Source: Gnetum montanum (lineage: Eukaryota > Streptophyta > Gnetopsida > Gnetales > Gnetaceae). Taken from it: a DNA stretch of 64,000 nucleotides. Below the pieces are notes generated by a model. It had not been told where the DNA came from and made no database searches. It saw nothing but the letters and a program-made list of their open reading frames with translations. Position numbers and translations under genes: made by a program. The stretch spans positions 43,837 to 107,836 of the forward strand of contig MNCI01024904.1 in NCBI GenBank assembly GCA_015680685.1, in the 5' to 3' direction. This document shows, one piece after another, positions 1-11,990 of this stretch. Each line of letters opens with the position of its first letter. Positions within the stretch are counted from its first letter, which is position 1.

Positions 1-236
1 ATACCTTACGTCTTTGGAAAAGTTACACATAGCTAATTTGTGATCATGGTTGATTTGATCATTTTAATTATTATTTTATTCTTATGTTAATATTAATAAT
101 TAATTTTAGGTTTACTAGAGTTTGTTGGAGGGGTTAAACTCTCAAAAATTGATGGTTTAATATTATTTTATTCATTAACCCTTTAGGGGAGTTAGAAATT
201 TTTTTTTCCATAAATCTTAAGGTTTATGGCCCCCAT
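1..236 (-). pseudogene. Possible start of copy A accessory ORF
   Basis: A minus-strand ATG at 236-234 sits in the context TTAGTCATGGG, identical to the 11 bases around the likely start of the accessory ORF in element D (ATG at 60059). It lies about 163 bp downstream of a TATA box, against about 184 bp in D. The sequence beyond the ATG is AT-rich and broken by stops, and I could not align it convincingly to the D protein within 236 bases. The call therefore depends on position and start context only. Confidence 0.3.
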
Positions 237-398
237 GACTAAGAGCTTACCTCCAGTAGCTACAAGATCAACGAATAGAGTGATTTGGATAAATGGTGTG
301 AAAGTTATAGGCTCTAGAAGGTTTTGGGCTCTAAAAAGTTACAAAAACTCTACTATTGTTTTAAAACAAATGATAAAAAATTTCAAAGTTTTGCGCAG

Positions 399-480
399 TA
401 TTTATGGGTTTTTTGTATTGCGTTGATGGGGCCTAGTTGACGTAGCCAGTTGTGTTGACTAGGCCTAGTCAATGCAGCTA
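399..480 (-). promoter_or_regulatory. Internal promoter-like segment of copy A
   Basis: The minus strand holds a perfect 18-bp palindrome, TTGACTAGGCCTAGTCAA (455-472), nearby CGTCAACTAGGCC and CATCAACGC, and about 50 bp further on a TATA-like ATAAATA (405-399). Exact words TTGACTAGGCC, GCATTGAC, GTCAACAC and GGCCCCAT also occur in the U3 of this element's own LTR (about 8921-9000). The segment is not a 3' LTR: it lacks the TGATGA start, and the sequence after the TATA box does not match LTR A. Confidence 0.5.
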
Positions 481-1960
481 TTGACCACCATTAACTTTGT
501 CAAAAATAACAAAAAATAAGGAATTTTTGAATAAAATTGAGATCCAATGAAAGTCCAAAAAGCCAAGAACATGATGAAAATATTAGAATAGGGTTTTAAA
601 ATTCAAAAAATGGAGAAATGATTAGAGAATGAAATTTTATGAAGAATAATGTCTTAAGGAGCACACAGTTGGATGTACAATGGAGCACATGAAAGATTTG
701 ATTGCAAAAACATCTACAAGTAAGGAGATTAACTATTCAAACCATGAGATATGAAAGTGGATCCTCACCATAGCAGCACATGTCCTTTTTGCCCTTGCAT
801 AACCTCAACTAAGGAGTTCCTAGGTCCCATAGTTAATTAATAATTATGAAAATTTAAGGACCAAACCCATAGAATCTATTTAGGAATTTCAACACATCAA
901 ACTAAGACATGAAACAAAAACATGAAAATTGGTAGTGAGGTAAGTTATGGCGAGCATTGATGGATGAGATAAAGAATGGAATGGATGTCCCAATCATGGT
1001 CACATGAAGTCCCTTGTGGAATTCATGGTTAAATAACTTGATAGAGTCCAACCTTAGTCTAGATCAAAACTAACTACTTTCAATGACTTCACATCACCAC
1101 TTTAGGAACAGTGCACCCCCTTGAGACACAAGAATGCTTCCATGGACAACCACCATTCCTTATTTGAGAACAAAAGAAAAGAAATAAGTGAGAAAGGACC
1201 TTAGTTAGAGGGGACCTTTAGGCATGGGTAACATGTCCTTCTAGTCCCTTGACTAATGCTTGTAGCCTTCTTATTTTTTCTAAGGGGTATGCTTTGAATT
1301 CCAATCATTGTTTTTCTTGTTTGTTTTTTTTTTTTTTTGGATGGGAACCACACCATGAAAAGATTTATTCAGCTTCCTATTATTGGTTAACATGGAATGG
1401 TAAGAAATCCATGAAAAACACACATGCACTCAAGTAAGTAGAGAGGTACAAACAGTATTGAATCCCCTTGAAGCCACACCCTTTTCAAATCCTTGAATCT
1501 TTTCCAAGCTTAGAAACTGCCAAGGTCACAAGTTTGTTAAAGTTTTATTAATGGAAAAGGAACCTCATATTCCCAAAACAAGGAAAATCATAGAGTTTGT
1601 AGATGAGTGGATGACGTGGACTCATTTCTTGTTTCATAAAAATTGAAACCTAGCTTGGTTATCAATCATCAAAATTCAAAAATAAAAACCAGACATTAGC
1701 AATCAAAAACATTAAGTACAAACCACTATTAGCAATAGCTACAACACCACTATGTCTTGTTAACAATAAAGCACTTTTATTAGAAATTAAGGAAAATTCA
1801 CACCAAAATAAGGAAAAATATAAAAGAAATTATAAAATATTTAAGAAAGATAAAATGTAATAATGATGTTGTAAAACAAAAATTAGAAAAATTAATAAAG
1901 TAAAAATAAAAATGATATAAAAAAAAAGAAAATGTAAAATAAAAAAGTAGAAAAAGTATG
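481..1960 (-). other. Long untranslated spacer of copy A
   Basis: This stretch lies between the integrase end and the internal promoter-like segment. It is AT-rich with no long frame, and has an A/T run near 1325-1340. A short phrase on the minus strand, GTGTGGCTTCAAGGGGATT near 1465, resembles GTGTGACATCAAGGGGATT at about 58870 in element D, so the spacer appears to be homologous between A and D. Confidence 0.5.
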
Positions 1961-4900
1961 AAACCACTTAATAGATTAGCATGAATGGGCATCTCATCCA
2001 TGACTAAGTTGAAAAGAGAAGATCCAAAATATTGATAATGGTTGTCCATCCATTGAGGCATTACTTCCCCTAGCTTGCTTGGGTTCATGGAAAGGTTTCA
2101 CTTATTGTGTGTTGACTAGTTGCTTTTTGTCTAGGCTCTTAGGTTTGTAGATCAACATGGCCCCATAAGGAAAGGTTTCATAAATGATATAAGATCCTTC
2201 CCACAATGTTTTGCATTTAGTTCATTGAGGTACATGTGTGGGGTTCTAGTAGAGGACCTTATCTCTAGGTTGAAATTTCACTTTCCTTATCCTAAGGTCA
2301 TGGCGTTGTTTATTGAATGCTTTGTGCACTTCATTCAGGGATAGGACTACCAGTCAATTTTCATCTAGCACATTCAGGTTTATTAATCTTCCTTTTTGTA
2401 CTAGGCTAAGGTCAAGGTTCAAGTCATAGGCTATTGAAAATATATAGAGCTCAGATTGGATAGGTAGAGTTGATAATTTTCCATACACTAGCTCATAGGA
2501 AGAGTAGCCTATAAGAAGTTTCCATATTGAGCTGTATGCCCAAAGGGCATTATTTAGTTTTATGCTCTAGTCTCTACTATATTTGTGATAGTTCTTGTTA
2601 AGATCTTTATGATCTTTCTATTAGTAACTTCTGCTAAATTGTTGGCTTGGGGGTGGTAGGGTGTTGTTAGTTTATGTTCAACCCCAAGTGTTGCATAAGC
2701 TTGTGAAAGGTAGTGCCTATAAAATGGGTTTCATTGTCATAAATCAGTGCATGTGGCACCCCAAACTTTTTTACAACATTTTTTTGTATAAATTATCCAA
2801 TAGTAGATGATGTACAGTCGATGATAGTTGCTGCTTCTACCCATTTTATGAAGTAATCAATAATGACAATTATGTATGCCTTTTCATTTGACATAAGCAT
2901 GATGGAATCCATGAAGTCGATGCCCCATATGTTGAAGGGTTTTAGTGGTTGGATCCACTATTGATATTTCTCCATTCATGCAATCATCCCACCATCTCAT
3001 TGGTAGTGTTCATGAGATCAGATAAATTGGTGGGTATTCTTGAAGATGGTTGGCCAGTAATACCTTACCATCAAGATCTTAATGGTTGTGTGTTTCCCAA
3101 CATAGTGGCTACCACTCCTGAGCATCCTAGAGAATGCATAGTTGATTAGCATTAGGTACACACTAATGAACTAGGCCATTAGTGCACATCTTGTAAAGAT
3201 GTCCATTGATTTCCATGAAGCATTTGACTTGTTGAAGAAACTATTATTTCTTCCTGTAGTCTAGATCTTGTGGCATATCTTGAGTAAGAAGAAATGTGAG
3301 GATGCCATCATACCATTTTGGTTCTATAGGCACTTGTTCATTTATTGTACCTGTAAAGAGGAGTTCATCAAGAAGTTGATCAAAGAGTAGGCTCTCTTTT
3401 TTGTTATTCCATCATTACTAAGACAAGTGATCAACAACCACATTCTTAGTCCCCTTTTGATCTACCATTATAAGATTGAACTCCTACAAAATCACCAACC
3501 ACCATTTGACATGAGGGCTTACTATTGGCTTATTCATCAGGAAGCAAATTGCATTGTGATCAGTGTGCACAAACACTTTTTATCCAAGCACATAGTGCCT
3601 AAAATTTTGTAGAGCATACACCACCATCATTAGTTCTTTCTCCGTTGTGATATAATTCAACTGTGCACCCACAATGCTTCGACTTGCATAGTGGATGTAA
3701 TATGGATATTTATTGTTGTCCATTTATGTAAGCATGGCTCCTAAGGCACAATTGATGTGTTTTTCATTATATAAAATGATTTGGATTAGTTAGGTGCTCA
3801 TAGAATTGGATTCTCTATGAGTTTTTTCTTAAGGCTCTAGAATGCATTTTCACATTCTTTGGTCCAGATGAATGGAGCATCTTTCTTTGTAAGCTTGACC
3901 AACAGTTTTGCAATATTATAGAAATTATCTATAAAACATTCGTAGTAGCCAATGTGTCCAAGGAATGATCAAAAACCTTTAATGATTTCTGGTTGGTAAG
4001 TTACTCCTTAGATGATCCAAATCTTTTTAGGATCCACTTTAATCCATGCCTAAGAAATTCTATGCCCTAATACAATGCCCTCCTACACCATCAAACGGCT
4101 CTTTTGCTAATTGAGTTGAAGATTCATCTTCACACACCTTTTAAGCACTTGCTCAAGGTGGTACAAGGATTTCTCAAATATGGCACCATAGGTGGAGAAT
4201 TCATCCATGAAGAGTTCCATCCTACAACCAATTTTTTGCTAAAAAATGCTCAAGATCAAGCATTGGAATGTTGTAGGAGGATTGAATAGACCAAAAGGCA
4301 TCTTTCAATGTGCAAAAGTCACCTAGGGACTCATGAATGTTGTTTTATCTTGATCCTCTAACATGATTTGGATTTGGTTATAGCCACTATAACCATCCAG
4401 AAAGTTGTAATAGAAATGCTTGGATATAATGTCCAACACTTGATCCACAAATAGCAATGGGAAGTGATCTTTGAATGTTTCCATATTCAATAGTTGGAAG
4501 TTGATGTAGACCTGCTACTTGCCATATTTTTTTTTAATAATCATGAGTGGACTAACCCACTCATGATTTGCAATCAGATAGATAAACTATACCTTGAGAA
4601 GTTTTTCAATTTCCTTTTTGATAAGCTACTTCAATTTAGAATTCAATCATTGTTGCGGCTACCTCTTTGGCTTCATCGCCAAATTAGTGTAGATACAATG
4701 TTGGCATATCCTAGGATCAATCCCTATGAGTTTTGAATATGACCAAGTAAAGGCTGTTGGCCATTTTTCAACCACCTTCAACAACATCTGTTTATGTTCA
4801 TAAGTAAGATTGACATTGATGATTATTAGCTTGCCATTTTTAAAAAAATGTATACTCCATGTCAGTAGGTATATTTTTCAACTCTAATGGCTCTTGTTTA

Positions 4901-5820
4901 AAGTTTTTAGGGATTTCAAACTCTCCCTAATTAGTATCATCATTTGCATCATTAGAGAGTTGGTGATGAANGTACATGCACCTTTGAATATCTACCTCAT
5001 TTGTACACTACCTACATGAGAAAATGGATGCTCTTTCCACATACTAGAGTTTTTGCACATAATTGCACCCTGTATTGTTGTACAAGATGCATGTAACTCA
5101 TTTATTTTCAATTTTTTCAAATGAATTTTGCTTAGAAATTTCTATGGAAATATCTTTGATGTCCATTTTTGCATCAATAGTGCTCAACCAAGCCCTTTCC
5201 ATAATGATTGGGAAGTTCCTCTTGTAATTTTTAACTTTAATTTCTAAGAAATCAATAAGATAAGACTACCCACAGAAAGTGCTTACAATATCTTCTATCA
5301 ATCTTAATGGAATAGTGATGGACTAATATGTTAATTTTAAATGGATATTGCTCTTCTTAAGAGGAGGCATGTTCTGGGCATTGTACATTTCATGAGAAAT
5401 TAGATTAACTCCAGAACTTGGAAGATTTTTGCATGACTCATTACTAGAAATCTACAAATAGATGAGAGGACTTCTAGGATTAGATATTTTCCTAAGAAGG
5501 TTGCTAGCCTTGATCTAATTAGATACAACGTGGGTTAACATAATTGTGCAAATCTTGTGAGGCATTTAGTTTGAAGAGCTCTAAAAAGGTATGGATGTAG
5601 AGGATGAAGGAGATATAGGGCAACCAATCACATAAGTATGTTAGGGTTTAGTAGGGCTATTGGTTCAAAAGAATGATATTTTATGGGATATTGGTTTTGA
5701 ACCACTTGTTTGAGGATCCAACTATAATTTAATAGCCCTTGTAGCATTATCTTGTTGTGGTTGGGCTGGAAGCTCATCCTGCATGGATGGAGTAGGTGGT
5801 AATTGGGTTGAGGATAGAGG
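1960..5820 (-). pseudogene. Copy A pol relic: protease, RT, RNase H, integrase
   Basis: Minus-strand fragments follow the Athila pol order. The protease is near 5390-5475 (reads NLPSSGVNLIS, so the catalytic DLGS seen in copy C is lost). RT includes the GYSGYN-type stretch near 4375-4415 and a catalytic box FMDE at 4211-4197, where FMDD is expected. RNase H lies about 3.5-3.8 kb, and the integrase core phrase WGIDFM is near 2920. The coding end near 1990-2075 matches copy C at about 53560-53640. Stops and frameshifts occur throughout. One unresolved base (N) is at 4971. Confidence 0.8.
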
Positions 5821-7977
5821 AGCATGTATTGAAGGATGATAAGGATGATAGGGATATTGGGTTTCTCCTTTAGTAGATTGATAATGAGTTCTATAATACT
5901 CTAAAGTGTAGTAGTGATGCTAAAAAGAAGCATGACTAGAAGAGTCATGTGGAGACATTAGTTGTAGAACATAGTACTCATACGGATCTGGCTACCTGTA
6001 AAGATATTGCTACCTTGGTGGTAGCATCCCCCATGATTATGGATGTTTCCACTACTGATATTGCTCATACAATTGTGGTGGAGCTCCACTTGGATAATGA
6101 ACCTATTGTTTCTAGTGGAACTACCTTGGATTTCCTTGAGGATAAGGAAATCTTCTAGGTGCTTACCTTCTTACTAGTCTAGGATTTAGAGCATACACCC
6201 CAAACTCCTACAAGTGTGACATGATAGGGAAACATCCTTTAGGATTTTTGTATTGGTAGATTTCACACTTATCATCATCATCTAATTTTGACTCCACAAC
6301 ATCTTCTATTTCCACAACCTTACCCTTACCCCTTTGGTAGGCACGTTCAGCTTCTTTCTACCTCTTGCAGTCATGATCACTACTCTACTATCTTGATTCT
6401 TTTGTGATTTTTAAAATAGTTTGAAATTTTTTGTTCAAAGAATCACATAATTTATCAAGCTTAGTTGATATATCAAAATTTCTTTTTGATTGGTAAGGTT
6501 TTTCATTGCACCACCTCATCAAGTGGTGAATCTTCCTCATTGTTGCAAAATTGAACCTCCCTTTTTCTAATGAAAGGATCCTGGTTATATTCCTTAGCAC
6601 TTTTTCATTTTCTTAGGCTTTCTTCTTCTTGTGCTACCTACTTTATTAGCCTTGGATCTAATGGGCTCTAAGTTCTAATAGTCTTCCTTGGGCATAAACC
6701 CCAAGAGTTCTTCCCATTTTTTATCTAAGTCCATCTATGATGTGATGAAGTTGTTCCCACTGAGAATAACCATGGCTAGGGCCTCGGTGTATGAGAGAAT
6801 AGTATCTGCCCATGGTGGCATCTAAGGGTTCTTGTGTTCATTACTTCCATCCTTGGATCTACCTTCTTAGATTAAACACTCGAGAGTACATTTGATATTT
6901 ATCATTGAACAACTCTGACATTGTACTCCACTTGTGGATAGATTCTAGCTCCAAGCATCGATACCAGCTTTTTGCTTCCTTGATGAGTTTCTTGGGAAAT
7001 AACTTTACTTTTTGCCAATCATTTTCAATATTTTGTAAGGAAAAGGCATCATGAAAGGCTTCAAGATGTGTTTGTAGATTAGAGTTATATCCCCCTTCAA
7101 ATCTAGGGATATTATTCATGTCAAGTTGCTTGATCCAACTATCTTTCACATGCCTAATTGAAATTTTTATTACCTTTGCAATATCCAACATGCTTTAAGT
7201 TACTAGAAAAGACTAATCATCATCATTATTTTGATGACACCTATGATGCCCTCTACTACCCCTTCATTCATAATGGACCTAGCAATTATTATCATCCTAC
7301 TGTTCACCTTTATCATGGTTTTCCTTTTTGCAGTGTCTATCAAAACTAGAAGAGGAAGAAGAAGATGTAGATGAAGAGGTTGAAGAGGGAGGAGTACTAC
7401 CACTACCTCTATGCTTGTCATAGCCATGTTCATTAGCTTTCTTGTCATCATGATGCTTTTTCAAGCCCTTGCCTTAACTCCCACATTTTCTTGAACTTGG
7501 ATTGTTGATAGTGGAGTGCAGATTCAAGTTCAAGTCCCCATCATCAATATCAAGGGGTAGAGAATCTTCATGTTGAAAATCCCCAAAGGAAGAATCCTCA
7601 TTATATTTTTGGTTGAGTAGGAATAAGGGATTGGTAAACTATTTCCCCTTCATAGCCTCATGGTGCTTCTCCTGGTGTCAATCTTTCTTACATTGTGTTT
7701 CAATGGGATGGTAGTCCCAGTAGTCATGGTCATGCATAATGTACTCTTCTTAAAGATCTTAGATGTATAACCTCCTAATAGTTTTCAGTAGCATCTTATG
7801 CATAGATCGATCAGAAGGCATTATAATGTTGCCTTCCATATCTCATCACTATAGTTGTTCATCCTAATGTAGGATGAAGGTGAAGTTAGACACATATTCA
7901 TCTAGATGAGTATATACCACCTTGCATTCTTGAGGCACTAATGGTTTAGTATCATCACACTTGTGAGAAAAAGATAT
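5820..7977 (-). pseudogene. Copy A gag relic
   Basis: Gag would form the particle that packages element RNA. The best kept part is 7191-6859, 110 residues with RFEGGYNSNLQTHLEAFHDAF and SWYRCLE, typical of plant gypsy gag. A knuckle-like stretch follows near 6222-6275 (CEIYQYKNPKGC), then a proline/glutamine-rich tail. By comparison with copies B, C and E, which start ATG-TCT-TCT, the start here is ATA-TCT at 7977-7975, so the initiator was lost by a G to A change. Several stops are present. Confidence 0.75.
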
Positions 7978-8113
7978 TTTATAATTAAAATAAGATATGA
8001 GTGTGCTTAAATTATTATATTTATTTTGAAAATGATTTTGACCTTAGGGTTCATCCAACGATGTTAATGATTTTCACTATGCCTAGATAATGCATATTTC
8101 AAAAATAAAAATG

Positions 8114-8131
8114 TCCTTGGAAATGGTGCAA
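8114..8131 (-). other. Copy A primer-binding site, tRNA-Asp type
   Basis: On the minus strand the 18 bases directly inside the 5' LTR align with TGGCGCCGTTGCCGGGGA, the site used by Athila/Tat elements, without gaps. Four differences are G to A transitions and two are G to T transversions. Confidence 0.75.
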
Positions 8132-8132
8132 A

Positions 8133-9021
8133 TGATGAGCAATGAATACCCCTACACTCAACCATATAAATTACTAAGTATTCACATGTGATTTGGTCAA
8201 ATTCCATGGACCCCTTATCTTCTGGTACACTAGCTTCTAAGAAGTGAACTTACCCTAACAATCATTCGTTGTCTTCCTAATTACACTTGTGATATGCAAA
8301 GGTATGGTTAAGTGTAATCGACACATATGACTTTTATTATTTTTATGTTTTATGTTTTGGGTGCTTAAAATAAAGGACAAAAGGAATGAAGTAATTTAAT
8401 TGCTAATTTAATCTAACTAACTACACCTAACTAATCCTAACATAAGCATCAGTTCCCACTTTCCATACACATCTTGAACACATTTAACACTATTGGGTTG
8501 CTAGATGTTAAGTGTTACTAGGATTACCAAGTGTCAAGCATATGCTCGAAGTGGTCATACTTATGTGCTTAATTAATCGCTACTTAATCTAGCTTAGTTT
8601 AGTCTAATTAATTATTTAATTACCGAAAGCATTAAAGGAAATTTCATAAAACATTAAATTCATAAATAAATAATTAATCTATTTCAAAGTGCTATAAGGT
8701 TTATCAAAAAAATTATCTTTGTTGCCACACAAATTACTATGCTTAGGTACAATAGTGCTTAAATAAAGATCTGTACACTCTTGACTCCTATTGCAAGTAC
8801 TTAGAAAAGTTTTCTAACTTTCAAATGAAAAACTACAAGAGCTTCACTATAACTATGATAAGACATGCCATAAACATAGTGGGTGAGCACATATTTATAG
8901 GCCAAAATAGACACTACATTAATGGGGCCACGTCAATGCATTAAATCATGTGTTGACGAGGCTTAGTCAATGAGGCCTAGTCAACAGGGTTTAGTTGATA
9001 TAGCCAATCTATGATTCATCA
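8133..9021 (-). repeat. 5' LTR of copy A (889 bp)
   Basis: On the minus strand it begins TGATGAATCATAG (at 9021) and ends CTCATCA (at 8133). The TATA box is at 8899-8893. Its U3 array at about 9000-8921 carries TTGACTAGGCC (8984-8974), TTGACTAAGCC and CGTCAACAC. The U5 part, with the phrase about CATATGGTTGAG... GGGGTATTC before the end, is shared with LTRs of copies B, C, D, E and F. The right border abuts GGACC of copy B integrase; the matching target duplicate would lie left of the window. Confidence 0.85.
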
Positions 9022-11990
9022 GGACCCATGAAGTCAATGCCCCATATTTCAAATGGTTTTAGTGGTTGGATCCACTACTAAGATCGCTTCATACAAGTAG
9101 TCATTCCACCATCATGTTGGCAACATTCATAGGAGTGGATGAATTGGTGAGTGTCCTTGAAAAGTGTTGGCAAATAATACCTTGCCATGAGGATCTTATT
9201 GGTCATGCATCTCCCAGCATAGTGGGCCCCATAAGGACCCTTGTGAACATCTTGGAGAACATGCAATTAATCAGCATCAAGAACATACCAACAAATTAGG
9301 CCATCGGTGCACACCTTGTAAAGATGTTTGTTAATCTCTATGAAGAGTTTTGTCTAGTGAAGAAACTGTTATTTCTTCTTATGATCCCACACTTGTGGAA
9401 TCTCCTGAATGAGAAGATAGGTGAGAATGTGATTGTACCAATTGGATTCAATGGACATTTATTTAGTTATAGCCTTGGAAAAGAGGAGTTCATCAAAAAA
9501 TTGATCTAACAGTGAGCTCTTCTCCTCTTTGTTGTCCCATAACAATTGAGACAAGTGGTCAACAATCATGTTCTCAGTCCCCTTTTGATCTACCATCATA
9601 AGATTGAATTCCTATAAGATTACCAACCACTGTATGACACAGGGCCTTACCATTGGTTTGTTTATTAGGAACCAGATTACACTATGATCTATATATATAT
9701 GAACACCTTGTACCCAAGCACATAGTGTTTAAATTTCTTCAAGGGAAACATCACTACCATCAATTCTTTGTTGTGTAATTCAATTATGAACCCATAATGC
9801 TTTTGCTCATACAGTGGATATAGTAAGGACATTTTTGATCATCCAACTATGTGAGCATGGCTTCTAAGGAATAATTTGATGCATCTGTCATGATGTCAAA
9901 AGGTTTGGACTAGTCAGGTACTTGTAGAATTGGAGTTTCGACAAGCTTTTCCTTGAGATTTTGGAATGCATACTTACATTTCTTGGTCTAGAAAAATGGA
10001 GCATCCTTCTTTCTCAACTCCGCTAATGGTTTAGCAATCTTATGAAAATTCTTAATGAATCACCAATAGTAGCCAGTGTGTCCAAGGAATGACCTCACAT
10101 CTTTGACTATTTCTAACTATCTAGTAATTTCTTAGATGACCCATATTTTTTTAGGGTCCACCTCGATCCCTTTTCTAGAAATTTTGTGCCTTAAAAAAAT
10201 GCCTTCCTGGACCATTAGGTGGATTTTATGTTAGTTGAACCTAAGGTTTGCCTCCACACACCTTTTTAGAACTTACTTAAGATGGTTCAAGGCTTGCTCA
10301 AATGTAGCCCCATAGGTGGAGAAGTCATCCATGAAGAATTCCATCCCATTAATAATTTTTTGTTGGAAGATGCCCAAGACAAGGTGTTGGAATGTAGCAG
10401 GGGCATTACACATGCGAAATGACATCTTTCTAGTCACCTAGGGACTTGTGAACGTTATTTTGGGCTAATCTTTTAGTGCAATCTAAATTTGGTTATAGCT
10501 ACTATAACCATCTAGAAAGTTGTAGTAACAATGCCTAGAAATGATGTCCAACACTTTGTCCACAAATGCTAATGGAAAGTGATCTTTGTAAATTGCGATG
10601 TTTAACAACTTGAAATCAATACAAACCCTCCATTTTCCATCCTTCTTTGGTTCTATGGTATAGATTAACTCTACCTTAAGAAGTTTTTTAATCTCCTCTT
10701 TCATAATCTACTTTAGTTTAGGGTTTAATTGACATTGTGGCTACCTCTTTGGCTTGATGGAAGGATCTATGGAGATGCAATGCTAGCATATCCTAGAATA
10801 AATTTTGGTGACTTTAGGATATGACCATGCAAAGGTTGTCGGCCATTTTTTGACCACCTCCAAAAGCTTCTTTTTTTGCATAAGAGTAGGATTTTCATTA
10901 ATGATAATTAGCTTTCCATTATTCAAAAAGAGATATTCCATTCTAGCTAGTAAAGGTTTCATCTCAAGGGGCTCATGTTTAAAGCTTTCGGGGGTCTCCA
11001 ACTATCTCTAGTTGGTTTCATCAAGTTTATCATCAAAGAGTTAGTGATGAAATTGCTCTAGTACATTCATGCCTTCAATGTAGGTACTTGTACGACTCTT
11101 AGTTGGTTCCATGCATATTGTTGAGATACTATTAGGTTTAGCTATCATCCATTGGATGCCCTCCTATTTTGTGGTTGTTACGCATAGGCACCTTTGAATT
11201 TCTATCACATCGACACACTATCTACATGCTATATTAGATGTGGTTTTCACAGTCCATAATTTTTGCACATAGTTGCACCTTATGTGACTATACACGATGC
11301 ATGGAATGCACTTCCTCTCAATCTTTTCAAATTCATTGTCCTTGGAAATTTCCAAGGAGATGTCTCTAATTCCTAGCCATGCATCTATTGTGCTTAGCTA
11401 GGCCCTTTCAATGATGATTGGAAAGTCCTCATTACAGTTATCAATACAAATCACTAGTAAGTTGGTAGGATAGGACCACCCATAGATGGTGGTCACAATG
11501 TCCTGCACTAGTCACAAGGAAATGGTGATGGATTGATCTAACAACTCAAGATGAATGTTGCTCTTATTGAGTGGAGGTAGGTTCTAGGCTTTATACATTT
11601 CATAGGAAATTAAATTCATATTAGAAATTGAGTTTAGAAGAGCCTTACAAGGCTCATTCCTAGTGATTTGCAAGTAAATAAGGGAGCTTTTAGGATTATA
11701 TCTTTTCCTAGGAATGTGGCCAACCTTAATACAATCCATGACTGCATGGATTAACATTATAGTATGCACTTTGGGAGGCATTTGGTTTGAAAGGATCTCG
11801 AATGAGGTTGTAGAGGAGGAGGGAGAAGTAAAGTCATTGGTCGTAGCTATCTATGAGGGCTTAAAAGGACTACTATCTCAAAAGAAAGTTTTTTTTTGGG
11901 GTTTGTTCTCCAAGTTACTTAGTTGAGGAGCCTACTATAAGTTAATAGCCCTTGTGGCATTTCTTTGCTATGGCTAGGTAGGAATTTCAC
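9022..11990 (-). pseudogene. Copy B pol relic, split in integrase
   Basis: The protease region at 11781-11584 reads ALLNSISNMNLIS, so the catalytic Asp is Asn (GAT to AAT). RT at 10704-10483 carries KKDGKWRVCIDF, KDHFPLAFVDKV and FLDGYSSYNQI; the catalytic FMDD is intact at 10335-10321. The integrase zinc domain at 9266-9078 keeps HKGPYGAH, YYLPTLFKD and YECCQ, with the first Cys of the CxxC pair as Tyr. The frame stops at the copy A insertion just after the WGIDFMG phrase. Stops and indels are common. Confidence 0.8.

Larger units (their letters stand above)
1..9021 (-). mobile_element. Copy A: Athila-type Ty3/gypsy retrotransposon, 3' end outside window
   Basis: On the minus strand from right to left come a 5' LTR (8133-9021), a primer site, gag, protease, RT, RNase H and integrase relics, a spacer of about 1.5 kb and a second promoter-like segment near 400-480. 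The Athila assignment rests on the tRNA-Asp-type primer site, RT phrases ending in GYSGYN and the zinc-knuckle spacing. The 3' LTR is not in the window. Element D has about 5 kb downstream of gag, so the missing end of A is expected about 3 kb to the left. The 5' LTR abuts copy B integrase at 9022, so A inserted into B. Many in-frame stops and indels show it is dead. Confidence 0.85.

Noticed and set aside
1-490. 3' LTR of copy A
   Set aside because: Only short U3 words are shared; no TGATGA start, and sequence after the TATA box differs from LTR A.
1798-2088. Minus-strand frame with QWMDNHYQYF, similar to 53536-53787
   Set aside because: Similarity is real, but it is one of two frames over the same conserved pol-end DNA; the frame continuing FHEPK from integrase fits better, so I do not call a separate small gene.
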